Assembly: GCF_014191715.1 (NCBI RefSeq)
Contig: NZ_JACHWY010000003.1
Location: 620,001-684,000, forward strand
Direction of reading: 5' to 3'
Length of the DNA: 64,000 nucleotides
Source of the DNA: Litorivivens lipolytica
GTDB lineage: Bacteria; Pseudomonadota; Gammaproteobacteria; Pseudomonadales; Spongiibacteraceae
Of the stretch, positions 18,219-28,057 are shown in pieces (the stretch's first letter is position 1; the number at the start of each line of letters is the position of its first letter). A program made the translations under genes and the position numbers. The notes beneath the pieces were generated by a model, which did not search any database, was not told where the DNA came from, and saw only the letters and a list, made by a program, of their open reading frames with translations.

Positions 18219-19400
18219 TCACTCCGCTTCGGCGAGTCGCGACAGCAGCTGGTTCAGTGTGCGCTGTTGTTCAGCCGTTAGTTTGCGGTCAAGGGCGCCG
18301 AGCCTGTCGGCTGAACAGGAGAGGGGGCTTGGGAGTGACACTGTATCGCCGCTGCGATCGAGCAGCTCCGGCGCAATCTGCTGCGCCAGAAACAGTAGCA
18401 GAGTTTGGGGCGAGGGTGGTGACGGAGCCATCGTGGCGTCACCATTGAACAGACGGCTGTCCGGGCCGGGTGCAAAACTCTGCAGTAGGCCTCGTTCCAG
18501 ATCCAGCGCTTCATAGAGCTGGCGGGCGAGAGCTTCCATTTCCAGCAGGCCCTTTTTACCGAGGGTGGTGCTGAGTTCGTCGCCCAGTTGCTGCACGCTG
18601 GTGACCGAATCGCGGATCAACTCCAGCCCGCGCGGGGTAAAAAAGATATGCCGCGAGCGCCGGTCGTTGCCGCTGGTGGAGCGTTCGATATAGCCGAGGC
18701 TTTCCAGCTCCCCGGCGATGCGGGAAATGGCCTGTGTGGTGACCGCATTTAATTGCGCCAGTGTCGCAATCGCGGTGCCGTTGATATCCACAGCACCAAG
18801 CACCTGTCCAAAAGAGTACTGCAGATTGTGGCCCTGGCGCGCGGTAAGGGTCATCAACCGCTCCTGCAAGGTGCGCGATAGGGGGCTGAGCCGGGCCGGC
18901 AAGGGTAGGCCGCGACCGCTGCGCAGGCCTTCGCCGGGCACATCAATGGCGTGAGCGGCGGTGCGCAGGCAGTCGTTCAGGGCTCGCACTCGCGCAGCCC
19001 CGATACGCGCTTCATAGTCGTCCTGAATCGCCTGCATTTCTTCGAAGGCGTGCTGAATCAATTCTTCGCCAGAGCTTGTTAGGGTGACCAGTCGGGCGCG
19101 TTTGTCGTCGGGGTCGGGCTGGCGCTCAATGTACCCGGCCTGCTCAATCGGTTTCAGGCTTTGCAGGCAGAGCTGTTTGCTGGCGCCCAGCGCATCGGCG
19201 AGTTCAGTCAGGCGCAGTGGGCGGGCCGCGAGCAGAGAAAGCGGTGCGGCGAAATTCATGGCGAGGCGGGGGTGGCCGCGCTCCAGCAGGCGCTCCATGG
19301 CGCGGCGCTCGGCCTGACGCGACAGAGCCGACAGGTAGCGCATGAAATTACAGCGGTAACGCTCCCAGACCGGGGCAAACTGTTCAGCAGTTAGGGGCAC
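18219..19400 (-). CDS. Double-domain MarR family regulator
   Basis: A 393-residue protein that contains two MarR-type winged helix domains in one chain. The first covers about residues 15-150, with recognition helix and wing in ADALGASKQLCLQSLKPIEQ and RQPDPDDKRARLVTLT. The second covers about 180-310, with LNAVTTQAISRIAGELESLG and RSTSGNDRRSRHIFFT. MarR proteins normally act as dimers of single-domain chains of about 150 residues, so this looks like a covalent pseudo-dimer plus a C-terminal extension of about 85 residues. It starts at GTG 19400, divergent from a P450 gene whose promoter holds a MarR-type palindrome. It probably represses both genes. Confidence 0.8.
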   Translation of the reverse strand: MPLTAEQFAPVWERYRCNFMRYLSALSRQAERRAMERLLERGHPRLAMNFAAPLSLLAARPLRLTELADALGASKQLCLQSLKPIEQAGYIERQPDPDDKRARLVTLTSSGEELIQHAFEEMQAIQDDYEARIGAARVRALNDCLRTAAHAIDVPGEGLRSGRGLPLPARLSPLSRTLQERLMTLTARQGHNLQYSFGQVLGAVDINGTAIATLAQLNAVTTQAISRIAGELESLGYIERSTSGNDRRSRHIFFTPRGLELIRDSVTSVQQLGDELSTTLGKKGLLEMEALARQLYEALDLERGLLQSFAPGPDSRLFNGDATMAPSPPSPQTLLLFLAQQIAPELLDRSGDTVSLPSPLSCSADRLGALDRKLTAEQQRTLNQLLSRLAEAE

Positions 19401-19423
19401 AGGTCAGTTCCCAGAGTGTGTCG

Positions 19424-19442
19424 AATAATTGTAACAATTATT
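19424..19442. promoter_or_regulatory. MarR-type operator overlapping the P450 -35 region
   Basis: A 19-bp palindrome, AATAATTGT-A-ACAATTATT with perfect 9-bp arms, matches the TTGnnnCAA style of MarR sites. It ends 7 bases before the P450 -10 box and covers its -35 region. It also lies 24 bases ahead of the GTG start of the divergent double-MarR gene. Confidence 0.75.
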
Positions 19443-19449
19443 TATCAAA

Positions 19450-19455
19450 TATAAT
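19450..19455 (+). promoter_or_regulatory. -10 box of the cytochrome P450 promoter
   Basis: A perfect TATAAT, with TTGTAA at 19429-19434 (15-base spacer) inside the palindrome as the likely -35. A repressor bound to the palindrome would block it. Confidence 0.6.
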
Positions 19456-19527
19456 ACATATATTTACTACTGTGGTGTCCGTGTGTAAGCTCTGGCTAAT
19501 CGATCAAGGCAAACACGAGGACAGGTC

Positions 19528-20730
19528 ATGTCGGCACCCGCAGGCGAGGTATATTTCGACCCTTACGCACATGAGGTCCACGACGACCCCTATCCCTACT
19601 ACGCAAGAATGCGCCAACACGCGCCAGTGTACTACAACGAGGAGCACGGCTATTGGCTGCTCACCAAGTGGGATGACTGTTACAAGGCCTTTCGCGATGT
19701 GGAAACCTTCAGCAGCACGGCGGGCCCCGCCCTTGAAGCCCAGCAGGACGCCAATGCCGGCTATCCGATGTTTATCAACATGGATCCGCCGGATCACACC
19801 CGCATCCGGCAGTTGATTCAGTCGCTGATGCTGCCCAAGCGGATTTATGCGCTGGAGCAGTACATTCGTGACAAGGCGGTCAGCCTGCTCACGCCGCACC
19901 TTGAAAAGGGTTACATGGATCTGACTCAGGATTTTGCGGCCCTGCTGCCGATGGATGTGATTTCCACCATGATCCATGTGCCAGAAAAGGATCAGGATAA
20001 AGTGAGAGGCTGGGCCGACGACCTGATTTACCGGGAAGACGGTCAGTTCGGTTTGGATGAGCGTAATATCAATGCCTACTTCAATCTCGGGAAATATTTC
20101 GATGAGTTGGCGACGGAATTGTCGGAGCCATTGAAAGGCGGTGATGATATTTTCAGTGCGGTGCTGGATGCCGAGCGCGAAGGCAAGCTCACCCATCAGG
20201 ATGTAATCGGGTTTGGCATTCTGCTGGCCATTGCCGGCAACGAAACCACCACCAAGCTGATCGGCAATATGTGCTACCGCCTGTGGCAGCACAAGGATCA
20301 ACGGCAGATGTTGCTCGACGATCCCTCATTGATGGGCAAGGCGGTGGAGGAGACCCTGCGCTTTGACGGCTCCACTCAGCTGATTGGTCGGCAGGTGATG
20401 AAAGACGTCGAAATTCGCGGGAAAACTCTGAAAAAAGGCGAACGCGTGGGGCTGTGTATCATCTCCGCCAGCCGCGATGAAGAAAAGTTCGAAAACGCCG
20501 ACAGCTACGACATAACCCGTGGCAGTCGCGATCATATGGCTTTTGGTAAGGGCATCCACTCCTGCATCGGCGCCAATCTGGCGCGACTGGAAATTCAGGT
20601 GTGCATGGAGGAAATCCTGCGCCTTATTCCAGACTATGAGATCGACGAATCACGGCTGGAGCGAACCCACAATCCGAACGTGCGCGGCTTTACCCATGTG
20701 CCCGTAGCGTTTACGCCAAAACGCGCCTGA
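19528..20730 (+). CDS. Cytochrome P450
   Basis: A 400-residue soluble class I bacterial P450 (monooxygenase). The haem motif FGKGIHSCIGANLARLE places the axial thiolate at C346. The oxygen-activation I-helix is LLAIAGNETTTKLIGN at about residues 230-245, and the K-helix ExxR is in VEETLRFDGS. There is no signal peptide. No ferredoxin or ferredoxin reductase gene is adjacent. ATG 19528 follows GAGG. It is divergent from the double-MarR regulator and probably inducible by its substrate; that substrate (terpenoid, steroid or xenobiotic) cannot be inferred from sequence alone. Confidence 0.94.
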   Translation: MSAPAGEVYFDPYAHEVHDDPYPYYARMRQHAPVYYNEEHGYWLLTKWDDCYKAFRDVETFSSTAGPALEAQQDANAGYPMFINMDPPDHTRIRQLIQSLMLPKRIYALEQYIRDKAVSLLTPHLEKGYMDLTQDFAALLPMDVISTMIHVPEKDQDKVRGWADDLIYREDGQFGLDERNINAYFNLGKYFDELATELSEPLKGGDDIFSAVLDAEREGKLTHQDVIGFGILLAIAGNETTTKLIGNMCYRLWQHKDQRQMLLDDPSLMGKAVEETLRFDGSTQLIGRQVMKDVEIRGKTLKKGERVGLCIISASRDEEKFENADSYDITRGSRDHMAFGKGIHSCIGANLARLEIQVCMEEILRLIPDYEIDESRLERTHNPNVRGFTHVPVAFTPKRA

Positions 20731-20864
20731 TATTGTCCGTTAGCTGTGTAATCTTCACAGCAACTTGTGTGCTTATTCCCTGTCTGGAGCAGTGAGAGCC
20801 GGTGAAATGCCGGCGACATTTCCAGCAACACCTTTCGCAAGAAAAAGTGTAAAAGGAGAGTGAC

Positions 20865-21287
20865 ATGCAAGTGAAACACGTCATGACCAGTAAACCTGAA
20901 TACCTTGATGCCAGTGCCACAATTCGCGAGGCCGCGATCCGTATGCATGAACATAATCGCGGATTCACGCCGGTGGGTGAGCGAGAAAAACTGGTCGGCG
21001 TTGTCACAGACCGCGATATTGCCCTGCGCGGCATTGCCGACGGCAAAACACCGGATGATCCGATCAGCTCGGTCATGAGTGGCAAGGTGCTCTACTGCTA
21101 TCAGAGTGATGAGATTTCCACGGTACTGCAAAACATGCAGGATCAAGGCGTGCAGCGTCTGGCAGTGCTAAACAATCCCGACAACAAGGAGTTTGTGGGC
21201 GTGGTCGCCCTCAGTGATATTGCGCGGGAATGCCATGATGCGGATCTGGCGCAGCGGATAGTTAACTGCTGTCGTCATTATCACTAA
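20865..21287 (+). CDS. CBS-domain pair protein
   Basis: A 140-residue stand-alone protein made of two CBS domains: residues 1-60 (VKHVMTSKPEYLDASATIREAAIRM) and 68-130 (ISSVMSGKVLYCYQSDEISTVLQNM). These form a Bateman module that usually binds adenine nucleotides. ATG 20865 follows a strong AAAGGAGAG site. It lies 134 bases after the P450 gene and may be transcribed separately. No catalytic domain is present, so a nucleotide- or energy-sensing role is likely, with unknown partner. Confidence 0.88.
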   Translation: MQVKHVMTSKPEYLDASATIREAAIRMHEHNRGFTPVGEREKLVGVVTDRDIALRGIADGKTPDDPISSVMSGKVLYCYQSDEISTVLQNMQDQGVQRLAVLNNPDNKEFVGVVALSDIARECHDADLAQRIVNCCRHYH

Positions 21288-21310
21288 CAGCGCGTTGTCT
21301 GTTCGCCCTC

Positions 21311-21446
21311 CGTCATTGCGTGCCCAGAGCACTTCGCGGGGCAGACGGGGGTTTTTCCTGTCATTGCGAGGAACGCAGCGACGCGGCAATCTCGTTGGAT
21401 TGGCAGTGCGCTGAATGAGATTGCTTCACTGCGTTCGCAATGACGG
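21311..21446. repeat. REP-like intergenic repeats (block 3)
   Basis: Between the convergent CBS-domain gene and ectR: a short variant with CACTTCGCGGGGCAGAC, then GTCATTGCGAGGAACGCAGC...GGCAATCTCG and an inverted GAGATTGCTTCACTGCGTTCGCAATGACGGG. The pair can fold into a long hairpin between the two transcripts. Confidence 0.87.
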
Positions 21447-21457
21447 GAAAAGTCACA

Positions 21458-21967
21458 TCACTTATCGTCATAAGGCAGCGGCGTACGCTGCTCGGTCTGG
21501 CGATCCAGAGCGCCCACATCCAGAAAGGGTGACGCATCGATATGCTGGGCGTCCATCATCTGCGCCACCCGCTGTAGCGCGCTGATGATCATGGTCTGCT
21601 CCCATTCCTGCAAATAACTGAACTGTCGAACAAAGCTCTCCTGCAGCAGCGTGGGCGCCGTCTTCAGCTTGTCGAGGCCTTCGTCAGTAATAAAGGCCAA
21701 CACCTTGCGCTTGTCCTGCTTTGAGCGCTCCCGCCCGACGTACTGCTTCTTTTCCAGTCGATCGATAATGCTGGTGACCGTTGCCTGGCTCAGGCTCACC
21801 TCATCTGCCAATGCGCCAACGGGAATGGCGCCGCGATCGCGTAAAGTCTGCATGACCATAAGTTGGGGGGCGGTGAGAGAGGCGGTCTTCACCAGGTGTT
21901 TTGACTGCAGGTCGGTGGCGCGAATAACGCGTCGCAGGGCGACCAGAACGTCCTGAATATGGTCCAT
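21458..21967 (-). CDS. ectR: EctR-like MarR regulator of ectoine genes
   Basis: A 169-residue MarR-family repressor. The winged helix covers about residues 35-105: ALADEVSLSQATVTSIIDRLEKKQY as recognition region, then the wing RERSKQDKRKVLAFIT. The sequence and its divergent position in front of ectA match EctR, described as the repressor of ectABC-ask in halotolerant methylotrophs. A dyad CCTTAG-AGTA-CTAAGG lies in the ectA promoter. The gene is therefore called ectR by motif and context. Confidence 0.85.
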   Translation of the reverse strand: MDHIQDVLVALRRVIRATDLQSKHLVKTASLTAPQLMVMQTLRDRGAIPVGALADEVSLSQATVTSIIDRLEKKQYVGRERSKQDKRKVLAFITDEGLDKLKTAPTLLQESFVRQFSYLQEWEQTMIISALQRVAQMMDAQHIDASPFLDVGALDRQTEQRTPLPYDDK

Positions 21968-22070
21968 GAATGCTTAGTGTCCGTAAGGTTGTGCGGAGTC
22001 GATTTCCGTGATCGGAGCCGCAGAAGTTTAAACGATTGTGACCCCAAGCCCCATATTTTAGGGAATATTT

Positions 22071-22086
22071 CCTTAGAGTACTAAGG
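22071..22086. promoter_or_regulatory. Candidate EctR operator
   Basis: CCTTAG-AGTA-CTAAGG is an inverted repeat with 6-bp arms between ectR and ectA. Its layout resembles the pseudo-palindrome reported for EctR in Methylomicrobium (two half-sites around a GT centre). It lies 9 bases upstream of the predicted ectA -35 box. Confidence 0.55.
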
Positions 22087-22094
22087 TTTATTCC

Positions 22095-22124
22095 TTGATA
22101 ACTTCGGGGAATATTCGTTAGAAT
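22095..22124 (+). promoter_or_regulatory. Sigma-70 promoter of the ect operon
   Basis: TTGATA at 22095-22100 and TAGAAT at 22119-22124 with an 18-base spacer. A direct repeat GGGAATATT occurs at 22061 and 22108, one copy upstream and one inside the spacer. The leader to the ectA start would be about 120 bases. Confidence 0.55.
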
Positions 22125-22251
22125 GCTTCGTACTCAATTGATTATTAAGGGAAGGGCTCGCGAAATATCTGATGTTAGACGCGTATAAACAAAGACTTAG
22201 GTGGTTTTGCCCGGTTTTTGTACGCAGTAGATATAGTGAGTCCTAAATATT

Positions 22252-22770
22252 TTGACTAGCAAACAATCTCAAGCCTCTAAAGACATTGTGCAGGAGGCGT
22301 TGAGCTTCCGAGTGCCTCAGGCGACTGACGGCGCAGCACTTCATCAGCTGGTGGCGAACTGTCCGCCGCTGGATCCGAACTCGCTCTACTGCAACCTTTT
22401 GCAGTGCTCGCACTTTGCCGACACCGCCGTGGCGGTGGAATACGAAGGCGAGCTGGTGGGTTTCATCTCCGGTTATATCCCCCCGAACAAGCCCGACACC
22501 CTGTTCGTTTGGCAGGTAGCCGTGGATTCGTCCATGCGTGGTCAGGGCTTGGGTGGCCGCATGTTGGGTGAACTGGTGGATCGCACCGGCGTTAAGTGGA
22601 TGGAAACCACGGTAACGCCCGATAACGGCGCCTCCTGGGGCATGTTCCGCAGCTTTGCCCGGAAGCGTAACGCCGAATGTGAAGATTGCGGCCCGCTGTT
22701 TGAGCGCGACGCACACTTTGGCGGCCAGCATGACAGTGAGCATCTGGCGCGGCTGGGGCCCTTTAAGTAG
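22252..22770 (+). CDS. ectA: L-2,4-diaminobutyrate acetyltransferase
   Basis: GNAT acetyltransferase that forms N-gamma-acetyl-diaminobutyrate, the second step of ectoine synthesis. It has 172 residues from TTG 22252. The start is uncertain because no clear ribosome binding site precedes it and no ATG exists in the first 60 codons. Motif A for acetyl-CoA binding is VAVDSSMRGQGLGGRMLGEL at about residues 90-109, and the ETTVTPDNGASWGMFRSFAR stretch is typical of EctA. It is the first gene of ectA-ectB-ectC-ask. Confidence 0.93.
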   Translation: MTSKQSQASKDIVQEALSFRVPQATDGAALHQLVANCPPLDPNSLYCNLLQCSHFADTAVAVEYEGELVGFISGYIPPNKPDTLFVWQVAVDSSMRGQGLGGRMLGELVDRTGVKWMETTVTPDNGASWGMFRSFARKRNAECEDCGPLFERDAHFGGQHDSEHLARLGPFK

Positions 22771-22812
22771 GCCTCTCGAAAACCGAATTTAATGAATCGT
22801 AGTAAGCATTAA

Positions 22813-24117
<1,305 letters not shown>

Positions 24118-24139
24118 GGTCAGGATTGCGATTGCGGCG

Positions 24140-24256
24140 GGAGATCGCCGCGTCGCTGCGCTCCTCGCGATGACGGGGCAGTGCAGGCTTCTCGCGATGA
24201 CGGATGTGTTTAATTAGCCCTCGTCATTGCGAGGAGCATCGCGACGAAGCAATCTC
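24140..24256. repeat. REP-like repeats inside the ect operon (block 4)
   Basis: GAGATCGCCGCGTCGCTGCG.CTCCTCGCGATGACGG and the inverted GTCATTGCGAGGAGCATCGCGACGAAGCAATCTC sit between ectB and ectC. Together they form a potential long hairpin within what should be one transcript. Confidence 0.85.
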
Positions 24257-24310
24257 AACCCGACACAGCAAAGCCAACAGAACACGGAACACCAGATTCA
24301 AGGAAACACA

Positions 24311-24712
24311 ATGATTGTAAGAACACTGCAGGACTGCATTAACAGCGATCGCCACGTGCGCTCCGACAATTGGGAAAGCACCCGCATGTTGCTCAAGAAT
24401 GACAACATGGGGTTTTCTTTCCACATCACCCGCATTTTTGCCGGTACCGAAACGCCGATCCACTACCAGAACCATCTGGAGTCGGTGTACTGCATCTCTG
24501 GCAGCGGTGAGGTGGAAACCTGCGACGACGGTAAGATTCATCGTATCGAGCCGGGCACCATCTACATTCTGGACAAGCACGACAAGCACTTGCTGCGCGC
24601 CGACGAAGGCGAAGACATTGTGTTTGCCTGCGTGTTCAACCCGGCCCTGAATGGCAAGGAAGTCCACGATGAAAACGGCGTGTATCCGCTGGAAGCGGAG
24701 ACAGTGGAGTAA
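24311..24712 (+). CDS. ectC: L-ectoine synthase
   Basis: Cupin-fold hydro-lyase that cyclises N-gamma-acetyl-diaminobutyrate to ectoine. ATG 24311 gives 133 residues, close to the family norm, and the conserved opening [20 protein letters not shown]. Upstream codons of the same frame come from the repeat block and are excluded. Metal and substrate residues expected in the cupin core lie within [21 protein letters not shown] and [11 protein letters not shown] short gap leads to ask. Confidence 0.95.
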   Translation: MIVRTLQDCINSDRHVRSDNWESTRMLLKNDNMGFSFHITRIFAGTETPIHYQNHLESVYCISGSGEVETCDDGKIHRIEPGTIYILDKHDKHLLRADEGEDIVFACVFNPALNGKEVHDENGVYPLEAETVE

Positions 24713-24763
24713 GGCATCACCGAAACCATGAGTAGCCATACCCAACGCAAACAGGGGGACGTT

Positions 24764-26200
24764 ATGTCACATACCGTTGAAAAAATCGGCGGTACATCCA
24801 TGAGTCAGTACGCTGCCGTCAGAGACAATGTGATTGTCGGTCAGCGCGAGGCTGATGAATTGTATAACCGCGTGTTTGTTGTGTCGGCCTACGGCGGCAT
24901 GACCGACAAACTGCTGGAAGCCAAAAAGGGCGGCAAGCCGGGTGTCTACGCCCTATTTGCAGGTTCTGAAAATGAAGGCGAATGGCGCGAGGCGCTGGCA
25001 GAGGTTCGTGAAGCCATGCTCGCGATCAACGAGACGCTGTTTGAGAGCGGCGCGCTGCTGCAACAGGCTAACGCCTATATCGAAGAGCGCATCAGTGAAG
25101 CCGAGCGCTGCCTGAACGATCTCGACCGTCTGTGTCAGCACGGCCACTTTGAGCTGGAAGGTCAGCTCCTGACCGTGCGTGAAATGCTGGCTAGCCTCGG
25201 CGAAGCCCACAGTGCCTGGAATATGACCCATCTGCTGCAGCGCGACGGTATCGCCGCGCGTATGGTCGATTTGAGTGGTTGGCGCGCCGACAGCGCGCTG
25301 CCGCTGGACGAGCATATTCAGGAAGCGTTTAACGACGTCGACCTGAGCAAGGAACTGGCCATCGTCACCGGCTACGCGCACTGCGAGGAAGGTCTGATGG
25401 CCACCTTTGACCGGGGCTACAGTGAAATGACCTTTAGCCGCATTGCGGTAATCACCAAAGCCCGCGAGGCGGTAATCCACAAGGAATACCACCTGAGCAG
25501 CGCCGACCCGCGCGTGGTCGATGAGGAAAAAGTGGTGCCGATTGGCCGTACCAATTACGACGTGGCGGACCAGCTGGCCAACCTCGGTATGGAAGCCATT
25601 CACCCCCGTGCCGCTAAGGGCCTGCGTCAGAATGACATCCCGCTGCGGGTAAAAAACACCTTTGAGCCCGAGCACAGCGGTACGCTGATCACCCGTGACT
25701 ACGTGAGTGATTCGCCCTGCGTGGAAATTATCGCCGGCAAGCAGGTGGTGTATGCGGTTGAGCTGTTTGACCAGGAAATGGTGGGTGACGTGCACAGCTA
25801 TGATCAGGGCTTTCTGGCGCTGGTGAAAAAGCTGAAGGCCAAGATCATCACCAAGGACCTGAACGCCAACACCATCACCATGTATCTGGGCACCAACCTG
25901 AAAACCGTGAAGCGGATTATCCGTGAGCTGGAGTCCGCCTACCCGAAAGCTGAACTGACCTACCGCAAGGTGGCAATTGTCTCAGCGATTGGCAGCGACA
26001 TGCAGGTCCCGGGCATGCTGGCGAAGACCGTATCGGCACTGGCCGAGAGCAATATCAGTGTGCTGGCCATGCATCAGTCCATGCGGCAGGTAGACATGCA
26101 GTTTGTAATCAATGAAGATGATTACAACAAGGCGATTCAGAGCCTCCACCGCTGTCTGGTTGAGCCTCACAACCACGGCCTCGCGATCTGCGCGGCCTGA
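24764..26200 (+). CDS. ask: Ectoine-type aspartate kinase (Ask_Ect)
   Basis: Phosphorylates L-aspartate to feed the aspartate semialdehyde used by EctB. I choose ATG 24764 because it has AGGGGGA before it and yields the conserved HTVEKIGGTSMSQYAAV opening; an ATG at 24728 in the same frame has no such support. It has 478 residues: kinase domain about 1-320, ACT domains in the last ~140 (VAIVSAIGSDMQVPGMLAKTVSALAES). The Ask_Ect group occurs in ect operons and is thought to be less sensitive to amino-acid feedback. Confidence 0.94.
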   Translation: MSHTVEKIGGTSMSQYAAVRDNVIVGQREADELYNRVFVVSAYGGMTDKLLEAKKGGKPGVYALFAGSENEGEWREALAEVREAMLAINETLFESGALLQQANAYIEERISEAERCLNDLDRLCQHGHFELEGQLLTVREMLASLGEAHSAWNMTHLLQRDGIAARMVDLSGWRADSALPLDEHIQEAFNDVDLSKELAIVTGYAHCEEGLMATFDRGYSEMTFSRIAVITKAREAVIHKEYHLSSADPRVVDEEKVVPIGRTNYDVADQLANLGMEAIHPRAAKGLRQNDIPLRVKNTFEPEHSGTLITRDYVSDSPCVEIIAGKQVVYAVELFDQEMVGDVHSYDQGFLALVKKLKAKIITKDLNANTITMYLGTNLKTVKRIIRELESAYPKAELTYRKVAIVSAIGSDMQVPGMLAKTVSALAESNISVLAMHQSMRQVDMQFVINEDDYNKAIQSLHRCLVEPHNHGLAICAA

Positions 26201-26211
26201 TTCCGGCCTTC

Positions 26212-26232
26212 GCGGGCCTGTTCTGGGCCCGC
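26212..26232 (+). terminator. Hairpin after ask
   Basis: GCGGGCC and GGCCCGC form a 7-bp GC stem with a 7-base loop, 12 bases after the ask stop. No T-run follows, so termination may need other factors. It is the only obvious structure closing the ect operon. Confidence 0.45.
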
Positions 26233-26423
26233 ATTACGTGACACACTTCACCGGCTAGTGGTATTTACGTAGAGCAAAAGCGCCCCCTCGGTAGTAGGGT
26301 GTAGTCATGAAGTCCGGCACTGAAATACCGCCTTGCAGCGGCCGGGCAGTAGTCAGTGGCCGAGGAGGCGAGCAGGTGCAAATACCGGCAACGGAACAAG
26401 ATCAAGAGGCCAGAGCCAGCCAC

Positions 26424-26858
26424 ATGGAAACTCGAACTGTATTGATTGTCGATGATTCCAGCGGAGACCGACTGGTAATTCGCCGTGCCTTTGAGCGTAC
26501 CCGGCGCGATATAAAGCTCGTGGAACTGATCGATGGTGAAGAGCTGGTGGATTACGTGGAGCGCAAAATCCCCTTTAAGGATGTGGTGAGCTACCCCGAG
26601 CCCGACCTGATTTTGCTGGATATCAACATGCGCCGGCTGGATGGCAAGCAGGCCCTGAAACTGCTGCGTTCCAAGCCCGAATACACCGACGTGCCGGTGG
26701 TAATGTTAACCACCTCATCGCGTGAAAAAGATATCAACGAGTCCTACGAGCAGGGTTGTACCGACTACATTACCAAGCCGGAAAACTTCAAGGATTTCAT
26801 GCAGGCGATCACCAACGTCTGCGCCTATCTGGATAACCCTGCGGCAGCGGCGACCTAG
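26424..26858 (+). CDS. Rcp1-like single-domain response regulator
   Basis: A 144-residue receiver-only response regulator. Acidic residues are in LIVDDSSGDRL, the phospho-acceptor aspartate is in LILLDINMRRLDGKQAL, the switch Thr/Ser in VVMLTTSSREKDI and the lysine in DYITKPENF. The frame is open to ATG 26307, but homology begins near ATG 26424, so I use that start with moderate confidence. There is no output domain. The nearest kinase is the ethylene-receptor-like gene at 29050, on the same strand and about 2.2 kb downstream; pairing is an inference. Confidence 0.8.
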   Translation: METRTVLIVDDSSGDRLVIRRAFERTRRDIKLVELIDGEELVDYVERKIPFKDVVSYPEPDLILLDINMRRLDGKQALKLLRSKPEYTDVPVVMLTTSSREKDINESYEQGCTDYITKPENFKDFMQAITNVCAYLDNPAAAAT

Positions 26859-26869
26859 CTTAAGCGTTA

Positions 26870-27004
26870 GAGATTGCTTCGCATCGCTCGCAATGACGGG
26901 GTGTGTCGCAGAAAACCGTCATCACGAGGAGCGCTAGCGACGTGGTGATCTCGTCAAGCCCGCAGCAGACTGTATGAGATTGCTTCGCGTTGCTCGCAAT
27001 TACG
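26870..27004. repeat. REP-like intergenic repeats (block 5)
   Basis: Between the convergent response regulator and SDR genes: GAGATTGCTTCGCATCGCTCGCAATGACGGG, an inverted GTCATCACGAGGAGCGCTAGCGACG..GTGATCTCG, and a third unit GAGATTGCTTCGCGTTGCTCGCAATTACG. Confidence 0.86.
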
Positions 27005-27015
27005 ATGTGCGGGGA

Positions 27016-28047
27016 TCATCGCGGCACTTCAGCCAAAACCCCCACATGCTCATCCCGCAGTCTGCCCGTTTCATGCATCCACAGTAGTAGATCCCGAAAA
27101 GACGTTTCCGCATCCACCGTTTCCAGTTGAAACTCCCTGAGCGCTGCTGAGTCATCACTGGGTACGCTGGTTGTCAGCACACTGGCGGCCTCATAGGTGA
27201 GTGGTGACGTTTTACCTCTGAGCCCGGCGATTACCTCGCCGATACGCCCCATCCACCGCAGTAGCCAGCCCGGTATGCGTTGGGCTTTTAGCCTGCGCCC
27301 GGTCAGTTTTTCGAGCAGCTCGTGGAGCTCCTCGTGCGATACATAGTTCCCACCGAACATATAACGCCGCGGCCCATGGCCAGCTTCAAAGGTGCAGCTA
27401 AGGGCCTTTGCCAGATCGCGCACGTCGGTATAGACCAAGCCTCCTTGCGTCACGAGTACCGAACCGGACTTCAGGTAGCGGGCAATCAATTGGGGGCCGT
27501 CGCTGAACGTCGGGTCATGAGGGCCCTGTACCGCACCCGGGTACACACAGACTACTGGCGCGCCGCAGTCCTGAAACTCGCGCGCAATGGCTTCGGCGCG
27601 GGCCTTGGTGGCGGCGTAAACCGAGCTGGGTGAGCGTACGGGATCAGCGGCGGTTTGAATGGCGCCGGGCGGCGGGAACAGCGCCAGAATGCTGGACACA
27701 TGCACAATCGGGTCGAGCCCGAGTTCTGAGGCCAGGCTGAGAACCGCGCGAGTGCCATCAATGTTGGTGCGCTCCATGAGCGCCTTGTCTTCCTGGCGAT
27801 TGGAAAACAACCCGGCGGTGTGCAGCACCGCATCGCACCCCTCTAGGGCGTTGCGCAGGGCGCTGGCGTCACCCAGCTCGCCCTTGGCGATCTCGCATTG
27901 ACCAACCGCTACACCGAGTGGCGTGAGAACCCGTTCCAGCTTGGCGGCATCTCGCATAAAAGCGCGCACGGTGTGCCCATTTTGCAGCAGGGCAGAAATA
28001 CTGTGGGCGCCTACTAAGCCAGTGCCGCCAGTAACCAGAACTTTCAC
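27016..28047 (-). CDS. Extended SDR (NAD-dependent epimerase/3beta-HSD-like)
   Basis: A 343-residue extended short-chain dehydrogenase. The Rossmann glycine motif is TGGTGLVGAH at residues 6-15, the catalytic serine region is VHVSSILALF (117-126), and the catalytic pair is Y144-x3-K148 in VYAATKA. It starts at GTG 28047 behind GGAG, ten bases after the cycloisomerase-like gene, so the two share an operon. Such SDRs include sugar epimerases, HpnA-like proteins and 3beta-hydroxysteroid dehydrogenase/C4-decarboxylases. The partner gene favours a sterol or triterpenoid substrate, but the sequence alone does not decide this. Confidence 0.85.
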   Translation of the reverse strand: MKVLVTGGTGLVGAHSISALLQNGHTVRAFMRDAAKLERVLTPLGVAVGQCEIAKGELGDASALRNALEGCDAVLHTAGLFSNRQEDKALMERTNIDGTRAVLSLASELGLDPIVHVSSILALFPPPGAIQTAADPVRSPSSVYAATKARAEAIAREFQDCGAPVVCVYPGAVQGPHDPTFSDGPQLIARYLKSGSVLVTQGGLVYTDVRDLAKALSCTFEAGHGPRRYMFGGNYVSHEELHELLEKLTGRRLKAQRIPGWLLRWMGRIGEVIAGLRGKTSPLTYEAASVLTTSVPSDDSAALREFQLETVDAETSFRDLLLWMHETGRLRDEHVGVLAEVPR

Positions 28048-28057
28048 GGCATTCTCC

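Noticed and set aside
27016-28047. HpnA (hopanoid-associated sugar epimerase) assignment for the SDR
   Set aside because: The N-terminal fold agrees, but the sequence after the glycine motif does not look like HpnA and no other hopanoid genes are nearby; left as a general SDR.
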